DNA from: Pseudomonadota bacterium
GTDB lineage: Bacteria; Pseudomonadota; Alphaproteobacteria; Rhizobiales; Xanthobacteraceae
Length of the DNA: 13,019 nt
Assembly (NCBI GenBank): GCA_023390955.1
Contig: JAEWBW010000554.1
Coordinates: 1-13,019, forward strand
Reading direction: 5' to 3'
Shown one piece after another: positions 6,383 through 12,971 of this stretch. Below the pieces are notes generated by a model that was not told the origin of the DNA, ran no database searches, and saw only the letters and a list, made by a program, of their open reading frames with translations. The translations under genes were made by a program, and so were the position numbers. How positions within the stretch are numbered: position 1 is the first letter of the stretch; each line of letters starts with the position of its first letter.

Positions 6383-7663
6383 ATGGATGAAACCATGACA
6401 GAACCCCAGCACACCGCGCCTTTCGCCCCTTTCGAATGGATGCTGTCGGCGCGCTACCTGCGAGCGCGGCGCAAGGAGGGATTCATCTCGGTCATCGCCG
6501 GGTTCTCCTTCCTCGGCATCATGCTGGGCGTGGCCACGCTGATCATCGTGATGGCCGTCATGAACGGCTTCCGCAAGGAGCTGCTGGACAAGATCCTCGG
6601 CCTCAACGGCCATCTGCTGGTTCAGCCGCTGGAATCGCCTCTGACCGACTGGAAGGACGTCGCCGAGCGCATCAGTGGCGTCCAGGGCGTGCGGCTCGCA
6701 GCCCCCGTGGTCGACGGCCAGGCGCTGGCATCCTCGCCATGGAACGCCTCGGGCGTGCTGGTGCGCGGCATCCGCTCCGAAGACCTCAACAACCTCACCT
6801 CGATCGCCAAGAACATCAAGCAGGGCTCGCTCGAGGGATTTGACGAAGGGCAGGGCGTCGCGATCGGCCGGCGGCTGGCTGACCAATTGTCGCTGCATGC
6901 CGGCGACAGCGTGACGCTGGTGGCGCCCAAGGGCGCGGTCACGCCGATGGGCATGACGCCGCGGATCAAGCCCTACAAGATCGTGGCGGTGTTCGAGATC
7001 GGCATGTCCGAATACGATTCCGGCTTCGTGTTCATGCCGCTTGCGGAAGCGCAGGCCTATTTCAACCGGAACAACGACGTCACCGCGATCGAGATCTTCA
7101 CCAACAATCCGGACCGCATCGCCGAGTTTCGCAACACGGTGACCCAGGCCGCGGGACGGCCGGTGTTCCTCGTCGACTGGCGCCAGCGCAACTCCACCTT
7201 CTTCAACGCGCTCCAGGTCGAGCGCAACGTGATGTTCCTGATCCTCACCATGATCGTGCTGGTGGCGGCGCTGAACATCGTGTCCGGACTGATCATGCTG
7301 GTGAAGGACAAGGGCAGCGACATCGCGATCCTGCGCACCATGGGCGCCTCGCAGGGCTCCATCATGCGGATCTTCCTGATCACCGGCGCCTCGATCGGCG
7401 TGGTCGGCACGCTGGTCGGCTTCTGCGTCGGCCTCGTCATCTGCATCAACATCGAGTCGATCCGGCAATTCCTGTCCTGGCTGACCAGCACCGAGCTGTT
7501 CTCGCCAGAACTGTACTTCCTGTCGAAACTGCCGGCCGAGGTCGATTTCGGCGAGACCACGGCCGTCGTCATCATGGCGCTGACGCTGTCGTTCCTGGCA
7601 ACGCTTTACCCGTCCTGGCGCGCCGCGCGCCTCGATCCGGTCGAAGCGCTGCGGTACGAGTGA
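6383..7663 (+). CDS. lolC: Lipoprotein-releasing ABC transporter permease, LolC/LolE family
   Basis: A 426-residue inner-membrane permease of the Lol system, which extracts mature lipoproteins from the inner membrane for transfer to the outer membrane. Topology is that of MacB/LolCE proteins: a short cytoplasmic N-terminus, TM1 (~34-60, ISVIAGFSFLGIMLGVATL), a large periplasmic domain, then three helices near the C-terminus (MFLILTMIVLVAALNIVSG; IFLITGASIGVVGTLVGF; AVVIMALTLSFLATL) forming the FtsX-type core, ending WRAARLDPVEALRYE, the classical ending that contacts the ATPase. ATG 6383 is preferred; ATG 6395 is also possible, and GTG 6335 is unlikely because it falls inside a hairpin. lolD follows seven bases later. 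Only one permease gene is present here, so the complex may use two copies of it (a LolF-like arrangement), which cannot be decided from the window. Confidence 0.93.
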   Translation: MDETMTEPQHTAPFAPFEWMLSARYLRARRKEGFISVIAGFSFLGIMLGVATLIIVMAVMNGFRKELLDKILGLNGHLLVQPLESPLTDWKDVAERISGVQGVRLAAPVVDGQALASSPWNASGVLVRGIRSEDLNNLTSIAKNIKQGSLEGFDEGQGVAIGRRLADQLSLHAGDSVTLVAPKGAVTPMGMTPRIKPYKIVAVFEIGMSEYDSGFVFMPLAEAQAYFNRNNDVTAIEIFTNNPDRIAEFRNTVTQAAGRPVFLVDWRQRNSTFFNALQVERNVMFLILTMIVLVAALNIVSGLIMLVKDKGSDIAILRTMGASQGSIMRIFLITGASIGVVGTLVGFCVGLVICINIESIRQFLSWLTSTELFSPELYFLSKLPAEVDFGETTAVVIMALTLSFLATLYPSWRAARLDPVEALRYE

Positions 7664-7670
7664 GGGGCTG

Positions 7671-8369
7671 ATGGAGCGGGGGGCAGACGATGTACCGGTG
7701 CTTTATCTCCACGAGGTCAAGCGGCAGTACATGCAGGGTGAGGCGACGCTGACCATCCTGGACAGCGCCAAGCTGGCGCTGTGGGCCGGGCAGTCGGTGG
7801 CGCTGGTCGCACCGTCAGGCTCGGGCAAGTCGACGCTGCTGCACATCGCGGGCCTGCTCGAGGCTCCCGATTCCGGTGAGGTCTATGTCTCGGGCAATCC
7901 GACCTCGCAGCTGCCCGACATCGAGCGCACCCAGCTGCGCCGCACCGAGATCGGCTTCGTCTACCAGTCGCACCGGCTGCTGCCGGAGTTCTCCGCGCTG
8001 GAGAACGTGATGATGCCGCAGATGATCAAGGGGCTGAAGCGCTCCGAATGCGTCAAGCGCGCCACCGAGATCCTGTCCTATCTCGGCCTCAGCGATCGCG
8101 TCACCCATCGTCCGTCCGAGCTGTCCGGCGGCGAGCAGCAGCGCGTGGCGATTGCGCGTGCGGTCGCGAACGCGCCGCGCGTGCTGCTCGCGGACGAGCC
8201 GACCGGCAACCTCGACCCGCACACCGCTGATCACGTCTTCCAGGCGCTGATGCAGCTGGTCAAGGCGACCCAGGTCGCGATGCTGATCGCGACCCATAAC
8301 ATGGAGCTCGCCGGCCGCATGGACCGGCGCGTTTCGCTGGCCAATGGCCAAGTGGTCGAGCTCGACTGA
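7671..8369 (+). CDS. lolD: Lipoprotein-releasing ABC transporter ATP-binding protein LolD
   Basis: A 232-residue ABC ATPase that powers lipoprotein release by the adjacent permease, working at the cytoplasmic face of the inner membrane. Walker A is APSGSGKST (47-55), Q-loop Q99 in YQSHRLLPEFSALENV, signature LSGGEQQRVAIARA (151-164), Walker B VLLADEPTGNLD (171-182) and switch histidine H209 in ATHN. The LLPEFSALENVMMP segment is typical of the LolD/MacB group and fits the cytoplasmic foot of the permease. The ATG has a GAGGGG ribosome-binding site at 7662-7667 that overlaps the stop of the permease gene, so the two are one transcriptional and probably translational unit. Length is normal for LolD. 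All catalytic elements are intact. Confidence 0.96.
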   Translation: MERGADDVPVLYLHEVKRQYMQGEATLTILDSAKLALWAGQSVALVAPSGSGKSTLLHIAGLLEAPDSGEVYVSGNPTSQLPDIERTQLRRTEIGFVYQSHRLLPEFSALENVMMPQMIKGLKRSECVKRATEILSYLGLSDRVTHRPSELSGGEQQRVAIARAVANAPRVLLADEPTGNLDPHTADHVFQALMQLVKATQVAMLIATHNMELAGRMDRRVSLANGQVVELD

Positions 8370-8435
8370 CCCAAAGGTCGAAAACAACCCCATGCACAGT
8401 AGGAGGGGACATCAGGCAAGATTTCCGGCTGATAT

Positions 8436-8451
8436 CGCCAACCCTCTGGCG
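8436..8451. other. Small inverted repeat in the convergent lolD / dehydrogenase gap
   Basis: CGCCA (8436-8440) and TGGCG (8447-8451) pair around a six-base loop. It lies about 70 bases after lolD without a T-run. It could help end lolD transcription; the support is weak. Confidence 0.2.
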
Positions 8452-8471
8452 TAACGACCCAATTGGCCGCG

Positions 8472-8489
8472 GCGGCGCAATCGCGCCGC
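8472..8489. terminator. GC-rich hairpin abutting the dehydrogenase stop, possible bidirectional terminator
   Basis: GCGGCGC (8472-8478) and GCGCCGC (8483-8489) form a perfect seven-pair stem around AATC. The hairpin begins directly after the minus-strand dehydrogenase stop codon (8490-8492) and lies downstream of lolD on the plus strand, so it is well placed to end both convergent transcripts. There is no clear T-run on either side. Confidence 0.45.
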
Positions 8490-9569
8490 TCAGGGCCGGA
8501 TCACCGTCATTTTGAACGGACCGGCGTTCGCGGCGGCATGAGCGACCGCTTCGTTGGCGTGGTCGAGGTCGAACGCGGTTGTCTGGTAGTCGTCCAGCTT
8601 CAGCAGTCCCGCCCGCACCAACCCGACCAGGCGTGTCGCGGCATCCGGCGGATACATCCAGACGCCGTGGATCGTGATGCATTCGCGCATGATCCAGTTG
8701 TAGGGCAGCTCGAGGCCGGCGCCGCCTTGCATGTTGACGCCGCCCATCAGCACGACGCGGCCGTTGGGGCGCACCGTCATGAGCGCCGCGCGAACCACCG
8801 TGGTCGAGACCGAGGGCGGCATGATGTCGAGCACGCAGTCGATCGGGCCCGGTGCTGTGCGCATCATCGCCGCTCGATCGTCGGATTCATTGCCGGAGAG
8901 TTTGACCGGCCTGACGCGGTCGCCGTAGCGGCGCTTGAGATCGGTGAGCACGGCCTCGTTGCGGCCCGGCGCCACGACGCAGGCCGCGCCCATCGCCAGC
9001 GCCACAGCGACCGCCGCGCTGCCGAAATTTCCGGTGGCGCCGCTCACCAGCACCGTCTCGCCGGGCTGCAGTTTTGCGGCGAGGAAACCGCCATAGGGCA
9101 CCAGCATGGTGCCCAGCGCACACCATTGCGTGGCTTCGATGTCGGTGATCCGGCCGAGCCGTTTGACGTTCTCGGTCGGCACCATGATCTGCTCGGCGAA
9201 CGAGCCGTGATGGAAGTGCTTTTGCAGGCGCATGCCGCCTTCGCCGCGCGCGCTCACACCCTGGAGCGTGATGTCGGGCGCGATCGCGTCGTCGCGCGAG
9301 CGGACCGTCGGATCGCACAGCACCCAGTCGCCGGCGGCAAGCTTCGTTGCATCAGGTCCGATCGCGCGCACGCGGCCGACGCAGCCCGCGCCGGGGACCA
9401 CCGGCAGCGCAAGGGCGTATTTGCGCTCCCCGCTGAGGACCTCGTTCGTATAGGACAGGACGCGGGTCGCGACGACGTCGACGATCACCTCGCCGGTGCC
9501 GAGCACGGGGGCGGGGACGTTCTCGATCGACAGCGGCGTTCCAAAGGATTTGAGCAAGGCGGCTTTCAT
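8490..9569 (-). CDS. Zinc-independent medium-chain alcohol dehydrogenase / quinone-oxidoreductase-like protein
   Basis: A 359-residue MDR-superfamily oxidoreductase. The N-terminal GroES-like domain (~1-150: MKAALLKSFGTPLSIENVPAPVLGTGEVIVDV) is followed by a Rossmann nucleotide-binding domain with VLVSGATGNFGSAAVAVA (173-190), so an NAD(P)H-dependent reaction is expected. The catalytic zinc ligands of true alcohol dehydrogenases are missing: the usual Cys near residue 38-40 is replaced by VLSY and the GHE motif by PGAGCVG, and the four-cysteine structural zinc lobe is absent. That places it with zinc-free quinone oxidoreductase/enoyl reductase-like members; substrate unknown. The ATG has an AGGTGA ribosome-binding site seven bases upstream. 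It is divergent from the MmyB-type regulator across a 113-base gap, so control by that regulator is likely but inferred. Confidence 0.9.
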   Translation of the reverse strand: MKAALLKSFGTPLSIENVPAPVLGTGEVIVDVVATRVLSYTNEVLSGERKYALALPVVPGAGCVGRVRAIGPDATKLAAGDWVLCDPTVRSRDDAIAPDITLQGVSARGEGGMRLQKHFHHGSFAEQIMVPTENVKRLGRITDIEATQWCALGTMLVPYGGFLAAKLQPGETVLVSGATGNFGSAAVAVALAMGAACVVAPGRNEAVLTDLKRRYGDRVRPVKLSGNESDDRAAMMRTAPGPIDCVLDIMPPSVSTTVVRAALMTVRPNGRVVLMGGVNMQGGAGLELPYNWIMRECITIHGVWMYPPDAATRLVGLVRAGLLKLDDYQTTAFDLDHANEAVAHAAANAGPFKMTVIRP

Positions 9570-9613
9570 GGCGTTTCACCTTCAATTCGGGGTGAGACGC
9601 ATATGCGCCGGTC

Positions 9614-9657
9614 TTGAAGAGCCAAGAAGGCCTGGTATTATCCTAGTATTATTCAGG
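9614..9657. promoter_or_regulatory. Divergent promoter/operator region with an 11-base-spaced direct repeat
   Basis: Between the dehydrogenase and the regulator two copies of GTATTAT occur at 9635-9641 and 9646-9652, one helical turn apart, flanked by CCTG (9631-9634) and CAGG (9654-9657). TTGAAG (9614-9619) is 16 bases upstream of TATTAT (9636-9641), a plausible sigma-70 promoter for the regulator. On the minus strand GATAAT (9642-9637) could serve the dehydrogenase. The repeat is a good candidate binding site for the regulator, controlling both genes; this is inferred from position and symmetry. Confidence 0.4.
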
Positions 9658-9682
9658 CCCTCCATCGCGCGAGAAACAATCC

Positions 9683-10456
9683 ATGGCTGATCCCCGCCGC
9701 GTCGAGTTCGGCGATTTCCTGCGATCGCGCCGCGAGAAGCTGACGCCGAAGATTGTGGGGCTTCCCTCAGGCCAGCGGCGGCGCACGGCCGGCCTGCGGC
9801 GCGAGGAGGTGGCGCAGCTCGCCGGCATCGGCGTCGACTGGTACATCCGCCTCGAACAGGGCCGCACCGTCAGCCCGTCCGTCACCACTGTTGATGCGCT
9901 GGCGCGCGCGCTTCGGCTGAGCAAGGCCGAGCATTCGCATCTGAAGGCGCTGGCGCGTGACGGCGACCGGCGCATTTTCACGCGCGAGATCGTGCCGCCG
10001 GCGATCCAGCGGCTGGTCGAGAGCCTGCCGCATCCGGCCTACATCACCGGGCGGCGCTGGGACGTGCTGGCCTGGAACGATGCCGCCGAGAAGGTCTTTG
10101 CGTTCGCCCGTTTGCCCGAGGCGGATCGCAACACGATGCTCCTGATGATGACGAACAAGGGGACGCGAAAGGCCTATGGCGCGGGCTGGGCGGAGGTTGC
10201 AAAGCGCATGGTCGCGATGTTCCGCGCCACCCACGACGTCTGGGCCGGCGATCCCGCCTTCGCGGAGCTGCTGACCCGGCTGCGGCAGGGTAGCCCGGAA
10301 TTCGTGAAATGGTGGGAAGCCCATGAGATCCGCAGCACCGCCTCGGGCCTCAAGACCATGTCGCATCCGACCCTCGGCGTGCTGCATTTCGAACACACGA
10401 GCTTTCAGGCCAATGACGATCCCGCGCTGAAGCTCGTGATCTATACGCCGGTGTAG
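9683..10456 (+). CDS. XRE-type helix-turn-helix regulator with MmyB-like ligand-binding domain
   Basis: A 257-residue transcription factor. The N-terminal helix-turn-helix (~8-92) shows the family signature RRTAGLRREEVAQLAGIGVDWYIRLEQGR and DALARALRLSKAEHSHL. The rest (~105-257) fits the MmyB-like ligand-binding domain: ...PHPAYITGRRWDVLAWNDAAEKVF..., EFVKWWEAHEIRS and a C-terminal HPTLGVLHFEHTSFQANDDPALKLVIYTPV. Regulators of this family typically lie divergent from an oxidoreductase gene and probably repress it until a small ligand (possibly a fatty acid-like molecule) binds. That matches the dehydrogenase on the other strand here. The ATG has only a weak ribosome-binding site (GAGAAA). The stop is four bases from that of the convergent transglutaminase-like gene. 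The ligand is unknown. Confidence 0.92.
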   Translation: MADPRRVEFGDFLRSRREKLTPKIVGLPSGQRRRTAGLRREEVAQLAGIGVDWYIRLEQGRTVSPSVTTVDALARALRLSKAEHSHLKALARDGDRRIFTREIVPPAIQRLVESLPHPAYITGRRWDVLAWNDAAEKVFAFARLPEADRNTMLLMMTNKGTRKAYGAGWAEVAKRMVAMFRATHDVWAGDPAFAELLTRLRQGSPEFVKWWEAHEIRSTASGLKTMSHPTLGVLHFEHTSFQANDDPALKLVIYTPV

Positions 10457-10460
10457 CGCG

Positions 10461-11366
10461 TTATCCCTCGGACGGATCGGAAATGTCGCCGACCTTATGA
10501 ACCGCAACATTGACAGACATGCCTTGGTAATCTCCGGCGTTTCCGAACCAGGAACCTGCAAGAGGAATGGCTTGACTGGGATGGCGCGCAATGGCCACCG
10601 GGATCAGATCGTAGCCCGCATTGATCCGGTTGGTGGGATCGTAGTGCGTCCAGCCAGCGCCAGGCAAAAACACTTGCATCCATGCGTGGGTCGCGCCCGA
10701 TCCGACCATGCCAACCTTGCCGCCGTCCAGTGCAGCGTCATAGAGGTAGCCACTGACGAAACGACAAGCGAAGCCGAGACGTCGCAGCGTCTCGATCATC
10801 AGCCAGGCAAAGTCTCGGCAAGTGCCCGACCTTGAACGCAAGGTCTCAGAGGGAGCCTGCGTGCCCTCTGCGTCTCTGGCGCTATAGCCAAAGTCCTCGC
10901 GGAAGATGTCGAGCATGCGCCGCAATAGAACAACAGTCCGCTCGTCGGACTCGGCAGAGAGAGTCTTGGCCCATGCCGCGACACTGGCATCGGGATCGTC
11001 GGCATGAGGGCGCATGTATGCAGCAAGGTCGAGCCATTCATCGGGCGTGTATTGCACCGGGACCTGCTCCGCCCGAGTTTCCAATGGAAACTCCTCAATC
11101 CCTTTGGCGCCGAGGTGGACGGCTCTGAACTCCAAATTGAAGGTGAGTTCGGTGGCCGCCTCGTCAAATTCCATGACAGTGACGTTGTTGGCGAGCGCAT
11201 CGCTGACCCAGCGTGTTCTCGAAGGAATGCTGGTGCTGGCCGACCAGCCGAGAAGGCGTCCTCTCATCGCAGGTCTTGGCAGAAACATGGCGCGGTGAGC
11301 GCCGAACCTAACCGGATTTGCGTACTTGTAAGTGGTGGTGTGCTGGATCTCGAAGACAACAGCCAT
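10461..11366 (-). CDS. Transglutaminase-like cysteine protease family protein
   Basis: A 301-residue protein with the bacterial transglutaminase N-terminal beta domain (~1-85: FEIQHTTTYKYANPVRFGAHRAMFLPRP) followed by a transglutaminase-like core. The catalytic triad is visible: C183 in SRSGTCRDFAWLM, H227 in GATHAWMQVFLPG, and D243 in WTHYDPTN. Members are mostly predicted peptidases or amidases; the usual physiological role is unknown. No signal peptide is seen, so the protein is likely cytoplasmic. The start is well supported by a strong ribosome-binding site GGAGGA (complement of 11371-11376), four bases before the ATG. It stands alone on the minus strand; an FNR/FixK-type box lies about 70 bases upstream (11435-11448), which could link it to low-oxygen control. 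Length and active-site residues are normal. Confidence 0.93.
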   Translation of the reverse strand: MAVVFEIQHTTTYKYANPVRFGAHRAMFLPRPAMRGRLLGWSASTSIPSRTRWVSDALANNVTVMEFDEAATELTFNLEFRAVHLGAKGIEEFPLETRAEQVPVQYTPDEWLDLAAYMRPHADDPDASVAAWAKTLSAESDERTVVLLRRMLDIFREDFGYSARDAEGTQAPSETLRSRSGTCRDFAWLMIETLRRLGFACRFVSGYLYDAALDGGKVGMVGSGATHAWMQVFLPGAGWTHYDPTNRINAGYDLIPVAIARHPSQAIPLAGSWFGNAGDYQGMSVNVAVHKVGDISDPSEG

Positions 11367-11750
11367 TGGCTCCTCCGCTGGTCGGCAAGTCTGCTCCTGC
11401 CGACAGAGACCCCTACGTCCTGCTGGTGACTGACTTGACGCAGATCAAACCGGCCTCGAACCGCGGCAGCGGCACCATCGGAAGTCGAGCACGGGGCATT
11501 GCCGGCGCACCGATGCGCTCGCGTTTCGTGCGATCAAACTTCGTCCGCTCTTTGGGATGCGCCGACGCCTGGCGAAGCTTTCGGCAGGTTGATCATGCCC
11601 ATGGCGCGAAGCGGCTTGTCCGGATGACGGCAGTCGTATTGGTCAGGATAGCTGACGCTTTGACGGGTGTTTGTCCAACGGTGTGTCCGTCAGCTAGTAT
11701 TTCCCTTTCAGCATCTGCCCGCTGTTCAACGGAATTGCCATGAGCTGATC
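11367..11750. other. Non-coding stretch with an FNR/FixK-like box
   Basis: This 384-base stretch holds no convincing gene. Open frames on the plus strand cover parts of it (for example to 11743), but their codon use and composition do not look coding. It contains the ribosome-binding site of the minus-strand transglutaminase gene, the FNR/FixK-like box at 11435-11448, and possible weak promoter elements for the downstream plus-strand gene: TTGTCC at 11670-11675 and TAGTAT at 11695-11700, spaced 19 bases. Confidence 0.5.
11435..11448. promoter_or_regulatory. FNR/FixK-type binding box (TTGA-N6-TCAA)
   Basis: TTGACGCAGATCAA matches the TTGA-N6-TCAA consensus shared by FNR, FixK and related CRP-family regulators, including FixK2 boxes of Bradyrhizobium. 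Its centre is 75 bases upstream of the minus-strand transglutaminase start, which would allow class II activation with a leader of about 34 bases, but the expected -10 region there is poor. Nothing obvious lies at the right distance on the plus strand. Confidence 0.45.
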
Positions 11751-12173
11751 GTGCTCGAAGCCGGCACCATTATCGGCCCGTCACCCGAGAGGCTCCGTGT
11801 TGCACGAGCAACCCTCGACCGAAAGCTCGTCAAACGATACAGCCTTCTCCTGAAGGCGCAGCATTTTCTCGATGTCGAAGGATACGACCCACGTATTCAC
11901 ATCGTGTTCTTCTGCCCTCAACTTTACAAGTACGATGCTGACAAGAAGCTCGTGCCGCTCCAGGGCGAAGAGATCGGCAGGTTGATTGCGCACTCCGTCG
12001 AGAGCGGGATCAACGAGAGGCGGCCATGGTATGAGCCATCGCAAAAATTGCCGGATCAACCCGTTGTCGACGCTCCGATGACGACAGAACTCGAGACGCT
12101 CGTCGTCGACATGCCCGATACGCGGAGAAGCGCAAAAGGATCGGGCAATGGAGGCGCAAGTTCGAAACGTTGA
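11751..12173 (+). CDS. Hypothetical protein, unrecognised
   Basis: An open frame of about 140 codons from GTG 11751; it could instead begin at GTG 11667 (168 codons), but bases 11667-11750 have non-coding-like codon use. The protein reads VLEAGTIIGPSPERLRVARAT..., then a well-composed middle, RYSLLLKAQHFLDVEGYDP and RIHIVFFCPQLYKYDADKK, followed by LVPLQGEEIGRLIAHSVESG and a Pro/Asp-rich, then basic Ser/Gly-rich tail (GSGNGGASSKR). There is no signal peptide or membrane segment, and the alternation of charged and hydrophobic residues suggests a soluble alpha/beta domain. I do not recognise a family. It may be intact or the remnant of a longer gene. A hairpin follows ten bases after the stop. 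Codon use is less GC-biased than in proS or lolD, hinting at a different origin. Confidence 0.6.
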   Translation: MLEAGTIIGPSPERLRVARATLDRKLVKRYSLLLKAQHFLDVEGYDPRIHIVFFCPQLYKYDADKKLVPLQGEEIGRLIAHSVESGINERRPWYEPSQKLPDQPVVDAPMTTELETLVVDMPDTRRSAKGSGNGGASSKR

Positions 12174-12182
12174 TTAGGATTG

Positions 12183-12217
12183 GCTTTGGGGTCGCTCATC
12201 GCCGATACCCCCAAAGC
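12183..12217. terminator. Hairpin between convergent genes
   Basis: GCTTTGGGG (12183-12191) and CCCCAAAGC (12209-12217) pair perfectly over nine bases around a 17-base loop. It lies between the end of the unrecognised plus-strand gene (12173) and the end of the small minus-strand gene (12259), as expected for a shared bidirectional terminator. No T-run is present on either side. Confidence 0.5.
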
Positions 12218-12258
12218 GCCGCTTCGACCGGCCGCGGCACGGAGAGCCGTGTTGACAT

Positions 12259-12498
12259 TCAGTTCTGCGCGGTGTGAACCGTAGCGCCCCTCAGGCAGCG
12301 TCGGGCAGCCTCGATCTCGGCTTCGGTGGCGCCCTTGCTTCGAGCCCAGGACTCTGCGGCGGCTTCGCTATACTTGGCCACGTAGTAGCGAACAATGGTG
12401 CAGGATGCGCGCTTGAATTCGCTCCGCTCCTCGCCGGCCGAGGCGCCGGGCGCGAACGCCAGGCATAAGGCCAGGGCACTGATCAGACGTAACCACAT
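12259..12498 (-). CDS. Small secreted two-cysteine protein, function unknown
   Basis: A 79-residue protein with a clear signal peptide (MWLRLISALALCLAFAPGASA, about 1-21). The mature part of ~58 residues is mostly helical and charged: FKRASCTIVRYYVAKYSEAAAESWARSKGATEAEIEAARRCL. Two mature cysteines (C33, C68) flank the helical region and probably form a disulfide that holds a helix pair in the periplasm. A GGGAA ribosome-binding site lies just upstream of the ATG. Small proteins of this pattern are common in Bradyrhizobium genomes as uncharacterised secreted proteins; I cannot assign a function. It is convergent with the unrecognised gene on the plus strand. Confidence 0.8.
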   Translation of the reverse strand: MWLRLISALALCLAFAPGASAGEERSEFKRASCTIVRYYVAKYSEAAAESWARSKGATEAEIEAARRCLRGATVHTAQN

Positions 12499-12621
12499 GC
12501 TCGAGTTTCCCGTTGTTCAACACTCAGTTCTCATACGCGTCGCGACCGCTGAGGGTGGAAAGCGCGCCGCAGGCGAGAGGCTCTGCAACGCAGTCTTGGT
12601 TTGACGCATCGCATCGCGATA

Positions 12622-12813
12622 CTATTGGACAGGATGCCTCGCATCGCTGAAGTCAGGCACTGCGTAATAGTCGCGCAGCAGGGCTTCTATAATCAGATCC
12701 GACTGGCGCTTCGATGCCACCAGCGGCGGGGAGGGAGGTACGGCGGCGATGCCGGCAACAATCTGGCTCTCGTCAGCAGCCAACCGTGCTGGTCTGGATG
12801 GATCTTGCAGCAT
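12622..12813 (-). CDS. Doubtful small ORF
   Basis: A 63-codon frame whose second half has coding-like codon use (AAVPPSPPLVASKRQSDLII, then EALLRDYYAVPDFSD). GGGG stands seven bases before the ATG. There is no recognisable domain, signal peptide or partner. It may be a small protein, the tail of a decayed gene, or chance. Confidence 0.25.
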   Translation of the reverse strand: MLQDPSRPARLAADESQIVAGIAAVPPSPPLVASKRQSDLIIEALLRDYYAVPDFSDARHPVQ

Positions 12814-12951
12814 GCTTGCGCCCCACGCTGGCTCGCCAGCGACCGCAAAAGCTGTTCATTCCCTGATTGCTTGACGCGTCCCGAGACCCGGGAATCCAAT
12901 TCCGACTGAAGGCTACGTGATCCGTTCGTCAACTCAATTGGCCCTGGGAAC

Positions 12952-12971
12952 ATTGTCCTTGAGGACAATGC
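12952..12971. repeat. Perfect inverted repeat, 8-base arms with 4-base loop
   Basis: CATTGTCC (12952-12959) and GGACAATG (12964-12971) are exact complements around TTGA. There is no following T-run, so it is more likely an operator-like palindrome or an RNA hairpin than a terminator. What it serves lies outside or is not visible. Confidence 0.5.

Noticed and set aside
6365..7468. Minus-strand open frame (367 codons) opposite the Lol permease gene
   Set aside because: Product is His/Asp/Arg-rich and shows no fold; the permease on the other strand is certain.
8463..9617. Plus-strand open frame (384 codons) opposite the dehydrogenase gene
   Set aside because: Composition is typical of antisense GC-rich frames (Arg/His/Ala-rich); the minus-strand MDR protein is clear.
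11318..11743. Plus-strand open frame of 141 codons upstream of the unrecognised gene
   Set aside because: Starts inside the transglutaminase gene, has Arg/Ser/Ala-rich shadow-like composition and no ribosome-binding site.
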